Origin: Paraburkholderia terricola
GTDB lineage: Bacteria > Pseudomonadota > Gammaproteobacteria > Burkholderiales > Burkholderiaceae
NCBI RefSeq assembly: GCF_900142195.1
Contig: NZ_FRAB01000020.1
Coordinates: forward strand, 1-64,000
Reading direction: 5' to 3'
DNA: 64,000 bases
Part shown: positions 33,901 to 41,759 of the stretch, in pieces
How the letters are laid out: each line of letters opens with the position of its first letter
How positions within the stretch are numbered: position 1 is the first letter of the stretch
The notes under the pieces: generated by a model
The model's database searches: none
What the model saw: only the letters and a program-made list of their open reading frames with translations
What the model was told of the DNA's origin: nothing
Program-made: the position numbers and the translations under genes

Positions 33901-34146
33901 CGACTGCATGTACAGCATGTTCTCGACACCGTTGATCTGCTCTTCGAGCGGCGCGGCGACGGCCTCCGCGATCACTTTCGGATTCGCACCCGGATACTGC
34001 GCGTGCACCACCACCGACGGCGGCACCACTTCCGGGTACTCCGAGATCGGCAGCTTGAAGAGCGCGATGATGCCGCCCAGCAGAATCAATACCGACAGCA
34101 CGCCGGCAAAGATCGGCCGATCGATGAAGAATTTGGATATGTTCAT
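30961..34146 (-). CDS. ceoB: RND multidrug efflux permease CeoB
   Basis: A 1061-residue HAE1-type RND pump of the inner membrane, full length. The proton-relay pair is in AIGIVVDDAIVVVENVERN (TM4); the start FFIDRPIFAGVLSVLILLGG and the loop GSGAGSEMRHAMGIAVFFGM are typical of AcrB/MexF-type pumps. Its Burkholderia counterpart exports chloramphenicol, trimethoprim, ciprofloxacin and salicylate. It lies 57 bases downstream of the adaptor gene in one operon. Confidence 0.94.
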   Translation of the reverse strand: MNISKFFIDRPIFAGVLSVLILLGGIIALFKLPISEYPEVVPPSVVVHAQYPGANPKVIAEAVAAPLEEQINGVENMLYMQSQANSDGNLTLTVTFKLGTNPDLATQLVQNRVNQALPRLPEDVQRLGITTIKSSPTLTMVVHLISPNNRYDMTYLRNYALLNVKDRLARIQGVGQVQLWGSGDYAMRVWLDPQKVAQRGLTATEVVNAIREQNVQVAAGVIGASPSVPGTQLQLSVNARGRLKTEGEFGDIIVKTAPDGGVTYLRDIARVELAASEYGLRSLLDNKPAVALAINQAPGANSLAISDEVRSAMKELAEDMPAGVEYKIVYDPTQFVRSSIEAVVHTLLEAIALVVIVVIVFLQTWRASIIPLIAVPVSIVGTFSLLLAFGFSINALSLFGMVLAIGIVVDDAIVVVENVERNIENGLSARDATYKAMQEVSGPIIAIALTLVAVFVPLAFMTGLTGQFYKQFAMTIAISTVISAFNSLTLSPALSAMLLRSHGAKEDVLTRVMNRLLGGFFKRFNKVFHRGSTAYGRGVTGVLRRKGAMLAVYAVLVGLTVLVSRVVPGGFVPAQDKEYLIAFAQLPNGASLDRTEKVIRDMSAIALKQPGVESAVAFPGLSVNGFTNSSSAGIVFVTLKPFKERGDKKLSAGAIAGALNQQYGAIKDSFVAVFPPPPVLGLGTLGGFKMQLEDHGALGYAELNKAAEAFVKKAAQTPELGPTFSSYQINVPQLNVDLDRVKAKQLGVPVTDVFNTMQIYLGSLYVNDFNRFGRVYQVRVQADAPFRQRADDILQLKTRNTAGDMVPLSSLVAVTPTYGPEMVVRYNGYTAADINGGPAPGFSSGQAQAAAERVAAQVLPHGVKLEWTDLTYQQILAGNAGLWVFPISVLLVFLVLAALYESLTLPLAVILIVPMSVLSALTGVWLTQGDNNIFTQIGLMVLVGLSAKNAILIVEFARELEHDGHTPLSAAIEASRLRLRPILMTSIAFIMGVVPLVLSSGAGSEMRHAMGIAVFFGMLGVTLFGLMLTPVFYVVLRTLAGGTIHVAQKDAPHYGAPVTDA

Positions 34147-34203
34147 GGGAAGCTCTTAACGTTGGAGCACGCGCCGCGCGTGTCTAGCCGCGGCGCGCGA
34201 GGC

Positions 34204-35412
34204 TCACGAATTCTTGTCCGCCTTGGCGCGCGCCTGCGCGAGCGGCGCGCTGTTCGGGTCCTGATCGGTCGTCATCGGCACCATGTGCGCGCGCACCGAA
34301 TCGCCCGGACGCACCCGCTGAACGCCGTTCACCACGATGCGATCGCCGGCCTTCAGGCCGCCCTTGACGACGCGCAGGTTGCCCTGCATGCCGCCCACCG
34401 CGATCTCGCGATACACGACGTGATTGCCCTGGTCGACCACCAGCACGAACTTCTTGTCCTGATCGGTGCCCACCGCGGCATCGTCGATCAGCAGGGCCGG
34501 ATGCGGCTCGCTGCCGCCGACCTTCACGCGTGCATAGAGACCCGGAATCAACGCACCGTCCTGGTTGTCGAAACGCGCGCGCACCCGGATCGTGCCCGAC
34601 GACGTGTCGAGCCGGTTGTCCACCGACTCGATCGTGCCGCTGCGCGAATAGCCGCTTTCGTCCGCGAGCCCGAGTTCCACCGGCACTTTGCCGCCGTCTT
34701 TCGCGCGGCTCAGGTATTGCAGGTAGGTTTGTTCGTCCGCGTCGAACGATGCGTAGATCGGCGACACCGACACGAGCGTGGTGAGCGGCGTGGAGCTCGC
34801 GCCCGCCGACACCACGTTGCCCACCGTGATTTCCGCACGCGACACGCGGCCCGACACGGGCGCCACGATCTTCGTGTAGCCGAGATTGATGCGGGCGGTT
34901 TCGAGCGCGGCTTGCGCGGCCTTCAGGTTGGCGCTCGCCTCGCGTGCGGCGTTCTGCTTCTCGTCGTAATCACGCTTGGCGATCGCGTTGTCGGCGATCA
35001 GGCGCTGCGCGCGCTCCCAGTCGCTTTGCGTGTAACCGGTGCGCGCCTGCGCGGCCGCAAGCTGCGCGGCCGCGCGATCGACTTCCGCCGCGTAGGGGCG
35101 CGGGTCGATCACGAACAGCGTGTCGCCTTTCTTCACGAGCGCGCCGTCCTTGAAGTTGACGGACACGATCGTGCCCGGCACCTGCGAACGCACGTCCACC
35201 TTTTCGACGGCTTCGAGGCGGCCCGAATAGGTCTGCCAGTCGGTAATCGTCTTTTGCACCACGGTGGCGACATCGACTTCCGGCACGATCGTCGGCGCGG
35301 CCGGCGAACTGGCGTCGACACGAATCGCGCCGAACGTGCCCAGCCCGGCCAGCACGACCACGACAAGCGCGGCAACCGCCACGCGGCGGCGGGAAAGAGG
35401 AAGGATAGTCAT
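34204..35412 (-). CDS. ceoA: RND efflux adaptor CeoA
   Basis: A 402-residue periplasmic membrane-fusion protein. N-terminal membrane anchor about 10-32 with no lipobox cysteine. Lipoyl halves (RSQVPGTIVSVNFKDGALVK and YTKIVAPVSGRVSRAEITVG) flank a helical hairpin. GGGAGC before ATG 35412 sets the start; a longer frame upstream overlaps llpE. It bridges CeoB and OpcM. Confidence 0.92.
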   Translation of the reverse strand: MTILPLSRRRVAVAALVVVVLAGLGTFGAIRVDASSPAAPTIVPEVDVATVVQKTITDWQTYSGRLEAVEKVDVRSQVPGTIVSVNFKDGALVKKGDTLFVIDPRPYAAEVDRAAAQLAAAQARTGYTQSDWERAQRLIADNAIAKRDYDEKQNAAREASANLKAAQAALETARINLGYTKIVAPVSGRVSRAEITVGNVVSAGASSTPLTTLVSVSPIYASFDADEQTYLQYLSRAKDGGKVPVELGLADESGYSRSGTIESVDNRLDTSSGTIRVRARFDNQDGALIPGLYARVKVGGSEPHPALLIDDAAVGTDQDKKFVLVVDQGNHVVYREIAVGGMQGNLRVVKGGLKAGDRIVVNGVQRVRPGDSVRAHMVPMTTDQDPNSAPLAQARAKADKNS

Positions 35413-35458
35413 GAAAAGCTCCCGGTATCGTTGATTAAAGTTTTTGCTTGTTTCTGTT

Positions 35459-36313
35459 TCAGCGATGGGCGCGCGCATCGAAGCGCCACTGAAAAAATCG
35501 CACCGCTTCCTGCAAGGCGGGCGGATGATCGGCCAACGCGGCATGCGAGACGCTCGGATAACGGACCACCTGAGTCAGCACACCCGCGTCGATCAGACTG
35601 CTCGCGTATTTCTCCGCCTCCACATGCAGCACGTCGTTTTGCGCCGTCGCGATCAGCGTGGCCGGCAGGCCCGCGAGCCGCGACGACTCCAGCGGCGCCG
35701 CATACGGATGCATGCGCTGCGACGCTTGCGGCAAGTACGCGCGATAACAGGCGGCGCACTCTTTCGCGGTGATGTCCGAGCCGAGGCGCTTTTCGTCGCC
35801 GAGGCGCGTGAGGCTCGGGTCGAGCATCGGCCCGAACAACGCCTGAGCGGCAATCTGCACATCCCCGCGATCGCGCGCGATGAACGCGAGGCAATTGGCC
35901 AACTGCCCGCCCGCGTCATGCCCGGCCACGCCGACCTTCTTGCTGTTGCCGCCGAACGCGCGCGCCCGGGTCTGCACCCACAGCGCCGCGCGGTGCGCGT
36001 CTTCAGGCGCCGCCGGAAACGGAAACCGCGGCGCGAGCGAATAACCCACCGACACGACCAATGCCGGTAAGTGTTCCGCGAAATAACGCGCGGCGAAATC
36101 GGCCTGATCGATCGAGCCCTTGGTAAAGCCGCCGCCGTGAAAATAAAGCAATACCGGCAGTGCGGTCTTCTGGCCTTGCCGGTACAAACGCAGGGTAATG
36201 TCCTGCGCGTGCCCTTCTATCTGCACGTCGGTCACGCCGAGTGCCGTGCTGCTGGCCTCTGCCGGGCCGTTGCCGGCGGGCGCGAGGGAGTACGGCGGTT
36301 TCAATAAATCCAT
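35459..36313 (-). CDS. llpE: Alpha/beta hydrolase-like protein LlpE with altered nucleophile
   Basis: A 284-residue protein of the HSL-like alpha/beta hydrolase family. HGGG oxyanion motif at 59-62, acid Asp227, and His257 (PSVSHAAL) are present, but the nucleophile elbow reads GHDAGG (131-136) instead of G-D-S-A-G-G, so the catalytic serine is replaced by Asp133. It is the first gene of the efflux operon, 46 bases before ceoA, matching the llpE-ceoA-ceoB-opcM order known in the B. cepacia complex. It may be a binding or regulatory pseudo-hydrolase rather than a lipase. Confidence 0.82.
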   Translation of the reverse strand: MDLLKPPYSLAPAGNGPAEASSTALGVTDVQIEGHAQDITLRLYRQGQKTALPVLLYFHGGGFTKGSIDQADFAARYFAEHLPALVVSVGYSLAPRFPFPAAPEDAHRAALWVQTRARAFGGNSKKVGVAGHDAGGQLANCLAFIARDRGDVQIAAQALFGPMLDPSLTRLGDEKRLGSDITAKECAACYRAYLPQASQRMHPYAAPLESSRLAGLPATLIATAQNDVLHVEAEKYASSLIDAGVLTQVVRYPSVSHAALADHPPALQEAVRFFQWRFDARAHR

Positions 36314-36350
36314 GTCGAGCCGCGCAATGCGCACAAAACTGCAATGGTGC

Positions 36351-36414
36351 GAATTGTGGGTTCGGCAGACTCGTAAATAAATGCCTATAATCCGGCAACA
36401 CAATTCGGCGACTC
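36351..36414. promoter_or_regulatory. Putative CeoR binding region
   Basis: Between the divergent llpE and ceoR starts: inverted repeat GAATTGTG (36351-36358) / CACAATTC (36399-36406), a near-direct repeat TTCGGCAGACTC (36361-36372) / TTCGGCGACTC (36404-36414), and TATAAT at 36386-36391 on the plus strand. This resembles a LysR activation and recognition site arrangement with an autoregulated ceoR promoter. Confidence 0.5.
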
Positions 36415-36486
36415 TGAACAATCGAATGCGATTGCTCCGCGGATTCGATTTCCGCTCAGTGCGCCCGCCCTTTCCGGAGGTTTGCA

Positions 36487-37491
36487 ATGGACCGGCTTCA
36501 GGCCATGCAAGTGTTCACGCGCGTCGTCGACACCAACAGCTTTACCCGTGCAGCGGAAACGCTCGACCTGCCGCGTGCATCGGTTACCACCATCATTCAG
36601 AATCTCGAAGCGTTCCTCGGCACGCGGCTCATGCACCGAACCACGCGGCGTTTGTCGCTCACGCCGGACGGCGCGGCGTACTACGAGCGCTGCGTGCGCA
36701 TTCTCGCGGACGTCGAGGAAACCGAGGCCAGTTTTCAAAGCGGCAATAAGAAGCCGCACGGCAAGCTGCGCATCGACATGCCGGGATCGATCGGCCGCTT
36801 GCTGGTGATTCCTTCACTATGTGAGTTCCACACGCGCTACCCGGACATCGACCTGCAACTCGGATTGACGGATCGCCCCGTCGATCTGTTGCAGGAAGGC
36901 GTGGATTGCGTGGTGCGGGTGGGCGCGCTCCAGGATTCCTCGCTGGTGGCGCGCCGTATCGGTTTGTTCGAGGGCGTGAGTTGCGCGTCCCCCGACTATA
37001 TCGAGCGCGCGGGCATGCCGACCTCGCTCGACGACTTGCAAAATCACAAAGCAGTGAACTACTTTTCGAGCCGCACGGGACGCACGCTCGATTGGGCTTT
37101 CATGGTGGACGGCAAGGAAATCGAAGTGAAGATGAAGAGCATCGTCTCGGTGAACGACGCCGATGCCTACGTGACCTGCGGGCTTGAAGGCTTCGGCCTG
37201 ATTCAGCCGGCGCTCTTCATGGTGCTGCCGCATCTGCGTTCGGGCCAACTGGTGGAAGTACTGCCAGAGTTGAAGCCCTTGCCGATGCCGATTTCCGCAG
37301 TCTATCCGCACAGTCGGCATCTGTCGCCTAAAGTCCGTGTTTTCGTAGACTGGATTGCCGAACTGTTCGACCGTTGCCCATTGCTGAGCGGACGCGGCAG
37401 TCTCGACGCCACCTGCACGAAGCGTACTCTGGAGGAACGTGAATCCGCCCCGACACTCGACACGCCCGTGATATCCGAGTGGGTCGCCTGA
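36487..37491 (+). CDS. ceoR: LysR-family regulator CeoR
   Basis: A 334-residue LysR regulator. Winged helix at 1-60 (MQVFTRVVDTNSFTRAAETL, then RASVTTIIQNLEAFLGTRLM), ligand-binding domain 90-300. A non-conserved tail of about 35 residues follows. Divergent from the llpE-ceoA-ceoB-opcM operon, which it is expected to activate in response to salicylate-like aromatics, as in B. cenocepacia. GGAGG sits upstream of the ATG. Confidence 0.88.
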   Translation: MDRLQAMQVFTRVVDTNSFTRAAETLDLPRASVTTIIQNLEAFLGTRLMHRTTRRLSLTPDGAAYYERCVRILADVEETEASFQSGNKKPHGKLRIDMPGSIGRLLVIPSLCEFHTRYPDIDLQLGLTDRPVDLLQEGVDCVVRVGALQDSSLVARRIGLFEGVSCASPDYIERAGMPTSLDDLQNHKAVNYFSSRTGRTLDWAFMVDGKEIEVKMKSIVSVNDADAYVTCGLEGFGLIQPALFMVLPHLRSGQLVEVLPELKPLPMPISAVYPHSRHLSPKVRVFVDWIAELFDRCPLLSGRGSLDATCTKRTLEERESAPTLDTPVISEWVA

Positions 37492-37532
37492 TTCGTTTGA
37501 TCTGAAGTACGGATTCTGGAATAGTGAATTTC

Positions 37533-37565
37533 AACCGCGGCTCCAATGCCGCGGTTTTCTTTTTG
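37533..37565 (+). terminator. Terminator after ceoR
   Basis: AACCGCGGC and GCCGCGGTT pair around TCCAAT and are followed by TTCTTTTTG. It lies about 40 bases after the ceoR stop. Confidence 0.85.
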
Positions 37566-37750
37566 TACTCACGGCGAGCCCAATGCCAGGGCGCTCGCGC
37601 CGCCTTTGCGGACTGATCCTCGCGGCGATTGTTCTTGAATCGCGACAATTCATTTCGTGAAAGTGCGATTTATCCGCACTCCGCCGAAGCCTACATTTCA
37701 CCCTGTCGCAGCACACCGCGTTGCTGCAAATGAATCGACAGGAGTGAATC

Positions 37751-38059
37751 ATGAAACGCAATCTCTTCGCAGGTCTGGCTCTTTCGCTGCTCGCAAGCGC
37801 ACCGGTGTTTGCACAAAGCAGCAGTGGCGGTATTGGTCATGCCGGCAGCTATCAAACACAACCGGCCCCGAGCACGAGCACTAAAACACGCGCCGAGGTG
37901 AAGGCCGAACTGGTCGCCGCTTATCGCGACGGTTCACTGCCGGCACTGAATCGCACCACGTATCCGAACAAAGGCTTGATCGGTCAAACGCAGGCCGCGC
38001 GCATTGCATTGCAGGAAGGCACGAATGGCGAGGTCACGCGCGTTGCTAACGGGCAGTGA
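37751..38059 (+). CDS. DUF4148 exported protein
   Basis: A 102-residue protein with a signal peptide (about 1-21, ending APVFA before QSSSGG) and a DUF4148 domain (KTRAEVKAELVAAYRDGSLP, then LNRTTYPNKG). The family is abundant in Burkholderia, periplasmic, and of unknown function. AGGAG precedes the ATG. Monocistronic unless the microprotein downstream is included. Confidence 0.9.
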   Translation: MKRNLFAGLALSLLASAPVFAQSSSGGIGHAGSYQTQPAPSTSTKTRAEVKAELVAAYRDGSLPALNRTTYPNKGLIGQTQAARIALQEGTNGEVTRVANGQ

Positions 38060-38164
38060 AGCGGGCAGTGAAGCACGCAGTAAAAATGAAAACGCCGCGA
38101 TGATTCAGTTCGAACAAATAGTCATTGCGGCGCCATTCATGCAGTCTTCAAAAAGGAGAACATC

Positions 38165-38239
38165 ATGGCACCATCCGAACTCGATCATTGGAATACCGAC
38201 GCTCCGGTCTGGACGCCGTTTCGCGCACCGCAACGTTAA
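38165..38239 (+). CDS. Candidate microprotein, 24 residues
   Basis: ATG 38165 is preceded by AAAAAGGAG at ideal spacing, one of the best ribosome sites in the window. The 24-residue frame reads MAPSELDHWNTDAPVW and ends FRAPQR. It has two Trp and no hydrophobic helix. It lies about 100 bases after the DUF4148 gene and before a strong hairpin. Either a real microprotein or a regulatory leader; unsupported beyond the ribosome site. Confidence 0.4.
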   Translation: MAPSELDHWNTDAPVWTPFRAPQR

Positions 38240-38285
38240 GTACGGTTGGCAATTCCGCGTTACGCCGCGTTAGCAATGAGTGATG

Positions 38286-38318
38286 GGCGTGCCCGCGGCT
38301 TCGTTCCGCGGGCACGCC
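38286..38318. terminator. Strong GC hairpin between converging genes
   Basis: GGCGTGCCCGCGG and CCGCGGGCACGCC pair perfectly (13 bases) around a seven-base loop. There is no T tract on either side, so it may pause or stabilise transcripts rather than act as a classic terminator. It lies 15 bases from the nucleoside permease stop codon. Confidence 0.55.
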
Positions 38319-38332
38319 ACGTAGAGAGAGAG

Positions 38333-39403
38333 TTAGCGTTTCGGCACGCCGTCGCGCCACTCGCCCCAGTGAGTAGCAATATCCTGCACGAGCGGATTCC
38401 CCGAGCGGTACAGGTTTTCGAGGGCGATCGTAAAGCCGCCTTGCGCGGCGTAGTTGATCAGATTGTCCGCGCTGGTTTGTCCATCGTAGGGCCGGTCGAA
38501 ATCGGAACCCGAGCGCACCACGGCAACGCGATTCAAGTCGACCTTATGCACCGCGGCCGCGCGCTTGAGCGCCTCGTAGGTCGCGTTATCTTCCTGCTGC
38601 GTGGTGCAATAGACGCCTTTGCCATCCGTCAAGGTCTTGGTCCAGTCGCGGGCCCGCTGACCAAGCAGCGTACCCGACCACCACGTATCGCCCGCCAGCG
38701 TGTCGCATTGAATGACGGTAGGCGGACGGTTAGCCGGCGCATACGAGTACTTCGCGCGCGCCGCCTGAGCCTGCGCGTTATCGGCGAGCGCAACGTTACG
38801 CGACAAGGCAAACGCCGTATCGGCGAGTTGCGTGTTCAACTGGAATACTTCCGTCCGATAGTCGAGCGGCGGCTTTTCCGATGGGCTCTTCGTATTGATG
38901 CCGAGGTAGCCCGTATTCCAGCCCGACGGAATTTCACGCCCGTCGATCTCCCATTGAATGCCGAAGTCGACCAGGTACTTCGCCCAGGCGGCGGACCCGA
39001 CCGTGCCCTGTTGCGGGTCGATACCGGCGATGCCGGCCACCATGAAATACGTGCGCCGCAAATCGAAGCGCGGCGAGAACGTCAACGCCATGATCGACGC
39101 TGCGGCATTGGTATGTCCCATGCCGGTGGTCATCACGCACACGTCCTGCCGGTTGCAATGAACCGCCGGGTAATCGGGCGACAATCCGTCCACCGGAATA
39201 TCACGCCACGGTCCGAGCCGGTCGAGCCACACCTGACCCTCGGGACCGAACATCGAAATGATCATCACCTTGACGGGCCGCCCATGCGAGCCGCCCTCGC
39301 CTTGCGAGAAACCGTCCTCGTCGGCGCTGGCGGGGCCCGACGAAAACGCGGCGCACGCCGCGAGCGTAATGGCGCAGACAGCGCCGAATGTGCGAGTCAG
39401 CAT
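38333..39403 (-). CDS. Purine nucleoside permease (NUP) family protein
   Basis: A 356-residue exported protein of the NUP family (PF06516 type). Signal peptide about 1-28 (ITLAACAAFSSGPASA), then KVMIISMFGPEGQVWLDRLG, VCVMTTGMGHTNAAASIMAL, TYFMVAGIAGIDPQQGTVGS. Despite the family name the fold resembles nucleoside phosphorylases, and the protein is periplasmic, so it may hydrolyse or bind nucleosides outside the membrane. AAGGAAG before ATG 39403. Confidence 0.88.
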   Translation of the reverse strand: MLTRTFGAVCAITLAACAAFSSGPASADEDGFSQGEGGSHGRPVKVMIISMFGPEGQVWLDRLGPWRDIPVDGLSPDYPAVHCNRQDVCVMTTGMGHTNAAASIMALTFSPRFDLRRTYFMVAGIAGIDPQQGTVGSAAWAKYLVDFGIQWEIDGREIPSGWNTGYLGINTKSPSEKPPLDYRTEVFQLNTQLADTAFALSRNVALADNAQAQAARAKYSYAPANRPPTVIQCDTLAGDTWWSGTLLGQRARDWTKTLTDGKGVYCTTQQEDNATYEALKRAAAVHKVDLNRVAVVRSGSDFDRPYDGQTSADNLINYAAQGGFTIALENLYRSGNPLVQDIATHWGEWRDGVPKR

Positions 39404-39674
39404 CGTGATTCTTCCTTTTGCTTGTGATGCAGTTTGGGAGAGTGCTGCTTTCAAGCCGAAAGAAGTATAAGTGCGAAGAAATTATTTTCCTTACTTTCCA
39501 TTATGCAAAGCACCATTTCCCGCCCGGCGGCTGAACCTTACTGCTGAAAGCCGGCGCGGCGGCTCTGCACGCGCTTCTCCCGGCTTCCCTATAATCGACG
39601 ATCCGCGGCAAGTCCGAAGGAAAGTCCCTTGGGGCACGCACCGCCTTTGTGCAGTTCTCAACAGGAGCACCACG

Positions 39675-40655
39675 ATGGAGTATGTGAAACTCGGCCGCAC
39701 CGGCCTCGATGTATCGCGTCTTTGCCTCGGTTGCATGAGCTACGGCGTGCCCTCGCGCGGCACTCATCCCTGGTCGCTCGACGAACAGGCGTCCCGTCCA
39801 TTCATCAAGCAGGCGCTCGATAAAGGCATCAACTTCTTCGATACCGCGAACGTCTATTCGGACGGCACGAGCGAGGAAATCGTCGGCCGCGCGCTGAAGG
39901 ACTTTGCCAAGCGCGACGAGATCGTGCTGGCCACCAAGGTCAATAGCCGCATGCATGCGGGCCCGAACGGCGCCGGTCTGTCGCGCAAGGCCATCATGGC
40001 GGAGATCGACAACAGCCTGCGGCGTCTCGGCACCGATTACGTCGATCTCTATCAGATCCACCGCTGGGACTACGACACGCCGATAGAAGAAACGATGGAA
40101 GCGCTGCACGATGTCGTGAAGGCGGGCAAGGCGCGCTATATCGGCGCATCGTCGATGTATGCGTGGCAGTTCGCCAAGGCGCTGCACGTGGCGGAACGCA
40201 ACGGCTGGACGCGCTTCGTAACGATGCAGAACTACGTGAACCTGCTGTACCGCGAGGAAGAACGCGAGATGCTGCCGCTGTGCGAAAGCGAGGGCATCGG
40301 CGTGATTCCGTGGAGCCCGCTCGCGCGCGGACGTTTGACGCGCGACTGGAACACCGAAAGCGCGCGCTCCGAGACCGACGAATTCGGCCGCACGCTGTAC
40401 GCGCAAACCGAGGACGCGGATCGCCAGATCGTCGAGCGGGTGAGCCGGATCGCCGCCGAGCGGGGCGTGCCGCGGGCGCAAGTCGCGCTAGCGTGGGTCT
40501 TGCAGAAGAAGCCGATTACCGCGCCGATCGTGGGTGCGACGAAGCTGCATCATCTGGACGACGCGGTGGCCGCTCTCTCGCTGAATCTGAGCGACGATGA
40601 AATTCGCCTGCTCGAAGAACTGTATGTGCCGCACGCGGTGACGGGCTTCAAATAA
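39675..40655 (+). CDS. Aldo/keto reductase
   Basis: A 326-residue NADPH-dependent oxidoreductase (YghZ/KCNAB-like branch). Catalytic residues by motif: Asp and Tyr in FFDTANVYSDGTSEEIVGRA, Lys in IVLATKVNSRM and His in LYQIHRWDYDTP. Cofactor part: PWSPLARGRLTRDW and PIVGATKLHHLDDAV. AGGAG precedes ATG 39675, which removes a long non-coding upstream extension. The substrate is an unknown aldehyde or ketone. Single gene. Confidence 0.92.
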   Translation: MEYVKLGRTGLDVSRLCLGCMSYGVPSRGTHPWSLDEQASRPFIKQALDKGINFFDTANVYSDGTSEEIVGRALKDFAKRDEIVLATKVNSRMHAGPNGAGLSRKAIMAEIDNSLRRLGTDYVDLYQIHRWDYDTPIEETMEALHDVVKAGKARYIGASSMYAWQFAKALHVAERNGWTRFVTMQNYVNLLYREEEREMLPLCESEGIGVIPWSPLARGRLTRDWNTESARSETDEFGRTLYAQTEDADRQIVERVSRIAAERGVPRAQVALAWVLQKKPITAPIVGATKLHHLDDAVAALSLNLSDDEIRLLEELYVPHAVTGFK

Positions 40656-40670
40656 GCGGTATGTTGGAAA

Positions 40671-40688
40671 GCGCCGCCCCGGCGGCGC
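40671..40688. terminator. Short GC-rich hairpin between aldo/keto reductase and CDF genes
   Basis: GCGCCGCC and GGCGGCGC pair around CC. On the minus strand it is followed by TTTCC only, so the terminator call is weak. It lies between converging genes 43 bases apart. Confidence 0.4.
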
Positions 40689-40698
40689 AAACCCTGTC

Positions 40699-41604
40699 TC
40701 AACCGCGCGGCACGTCTGGTTCGAAAAACACCCAGCGCACTTGCGGAAACGCGGCCTGCAAGTCCGCTTCGATCACGTTGATCGCATCCACCATCGCGCG
40801 GCCGCTCGGGTAGTCGATCATTTCCGCCTGCACCGCCACCACCACCTGACGGCCCCATTGCATCGTAATGATGTTGATGATGCTGCGAATCTCGCGGCGC
40901 GCGCGCAGATGCGCCTCGATCGCGCGGCGCACTTCGGGGCTCGCCGATTCGCCGACGATCATCGACTTCACTTCGCGCGCGACCGCCCACGCGATCACCA
41001 TCAGCAGCAAGCCGACGGCGACCGAGCCCAACGCGTCGTAGACGGCGTTGCCCGTTATCATCGTCAGCAGCACGGCGACGAAGGCTATCGCGAGACCCGC
41101 CAGGGCGGCGATGTCCTCGCCCGCCACCACCAGCAGTTCGGATTCGCGCGTCTCCCGAAACCAGCGCCACAGGCTTTTGTCGGGATTGGTCTTGCGGATT
41201 TCCTTGATCGCCCCCCACAGCGACAGCGCTTCGAGCACCACCGAAATGCCGAGCACCACGAGCGCCACATACGCATACTGCAAGGGCTCGTGCACGATCA
41301 GACGGTGTACGCCCTCATACACCGAAAACGCGCCGCCCACGAAGAACAGCAGCAGCGCGACGAGCAGCGAATAGAAATAGATTGCGCGGCCGCCGCCCAT
41401 CGGATGCAACAGGCTCGCCGGCTTGCGCGCCTGACGCAGACCGAATAGCAGCAGCAGTTGGTTTCCGCAGTCGGCGCTCGAGTGAATGGCTTCCGCGAAC
41501 ATCGAGCCTGAGCCGGTGAAGGCGGCCGCGGCGAACTTGCAAATGGCGATGCCAAAGTTGGCGGCGAGCGCGTAGATAATGGCTTTCGGCGATTCTTCTT
41601 TCAT
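40699..41604 (-). CDS. Cation diffusion facilitator family transporter
   Basis: A 301-residue inner-membrane metal/H+ antiporter with about six helices. Helix 2 carries the metal site SMFAEAIHSSADCGNQLLLL; a second acidic site is GEDIAALAGLAIA. The C-terminal cytosolic domain is short. Substrate likely Zn, Co or Fe, not determinable. ATG 41604 (MKEESPKAIIYALAAN) gives the usual N-terminus. Confidence 0.88.
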   Translation of the reverse strand: MKEESPKAIIYALAANFGIAICKFAAAAFTGSGSMFAEAIHSSADCGNQLLLLFGLRQARKPASLLHPMGGGRAIYFYSLLVALLLFFVGGAFSVYEGVHRLIVHEPLQYAYVALVVLGISVVLEALSLWGAIKEIRKTNPDKSLWRWFRETRESELLVVAGEDIAALAGLAIAFVAVLLTMITGNAVYDALGSVAVGLLLMVIAWAVAREVKSMIVGESASPEVRRAIEAHLRARREIRSIINIITMQWGRQVVVAVQAEMIDYPSGRAMVDAINVIEADLQAAFPQVRWVFFEPDVPRG

Positions 41605-41759
41605 CGTCGGTGAGAGGATCCCGTGGGTTTGCAGAGCGCTTTCAGTTGGCAACAGCCCGTATTATGGACATGCCGGGCGGCATGCGTCCAACCCCGGTGT
41701 TGCCTTGCATCTTCGTGTACCCTGCCCACCGCCTGCGCGCTCGCGCACCTTCCGCCGTC

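Noticed and set aside
30781..35772. 1663-codon plus-strand open frame
   Set aside because: It is antisense to ceoA, ceoB and opcM and made of Arg/His-rich sequence typical of the mirror frame of high-GC genes.
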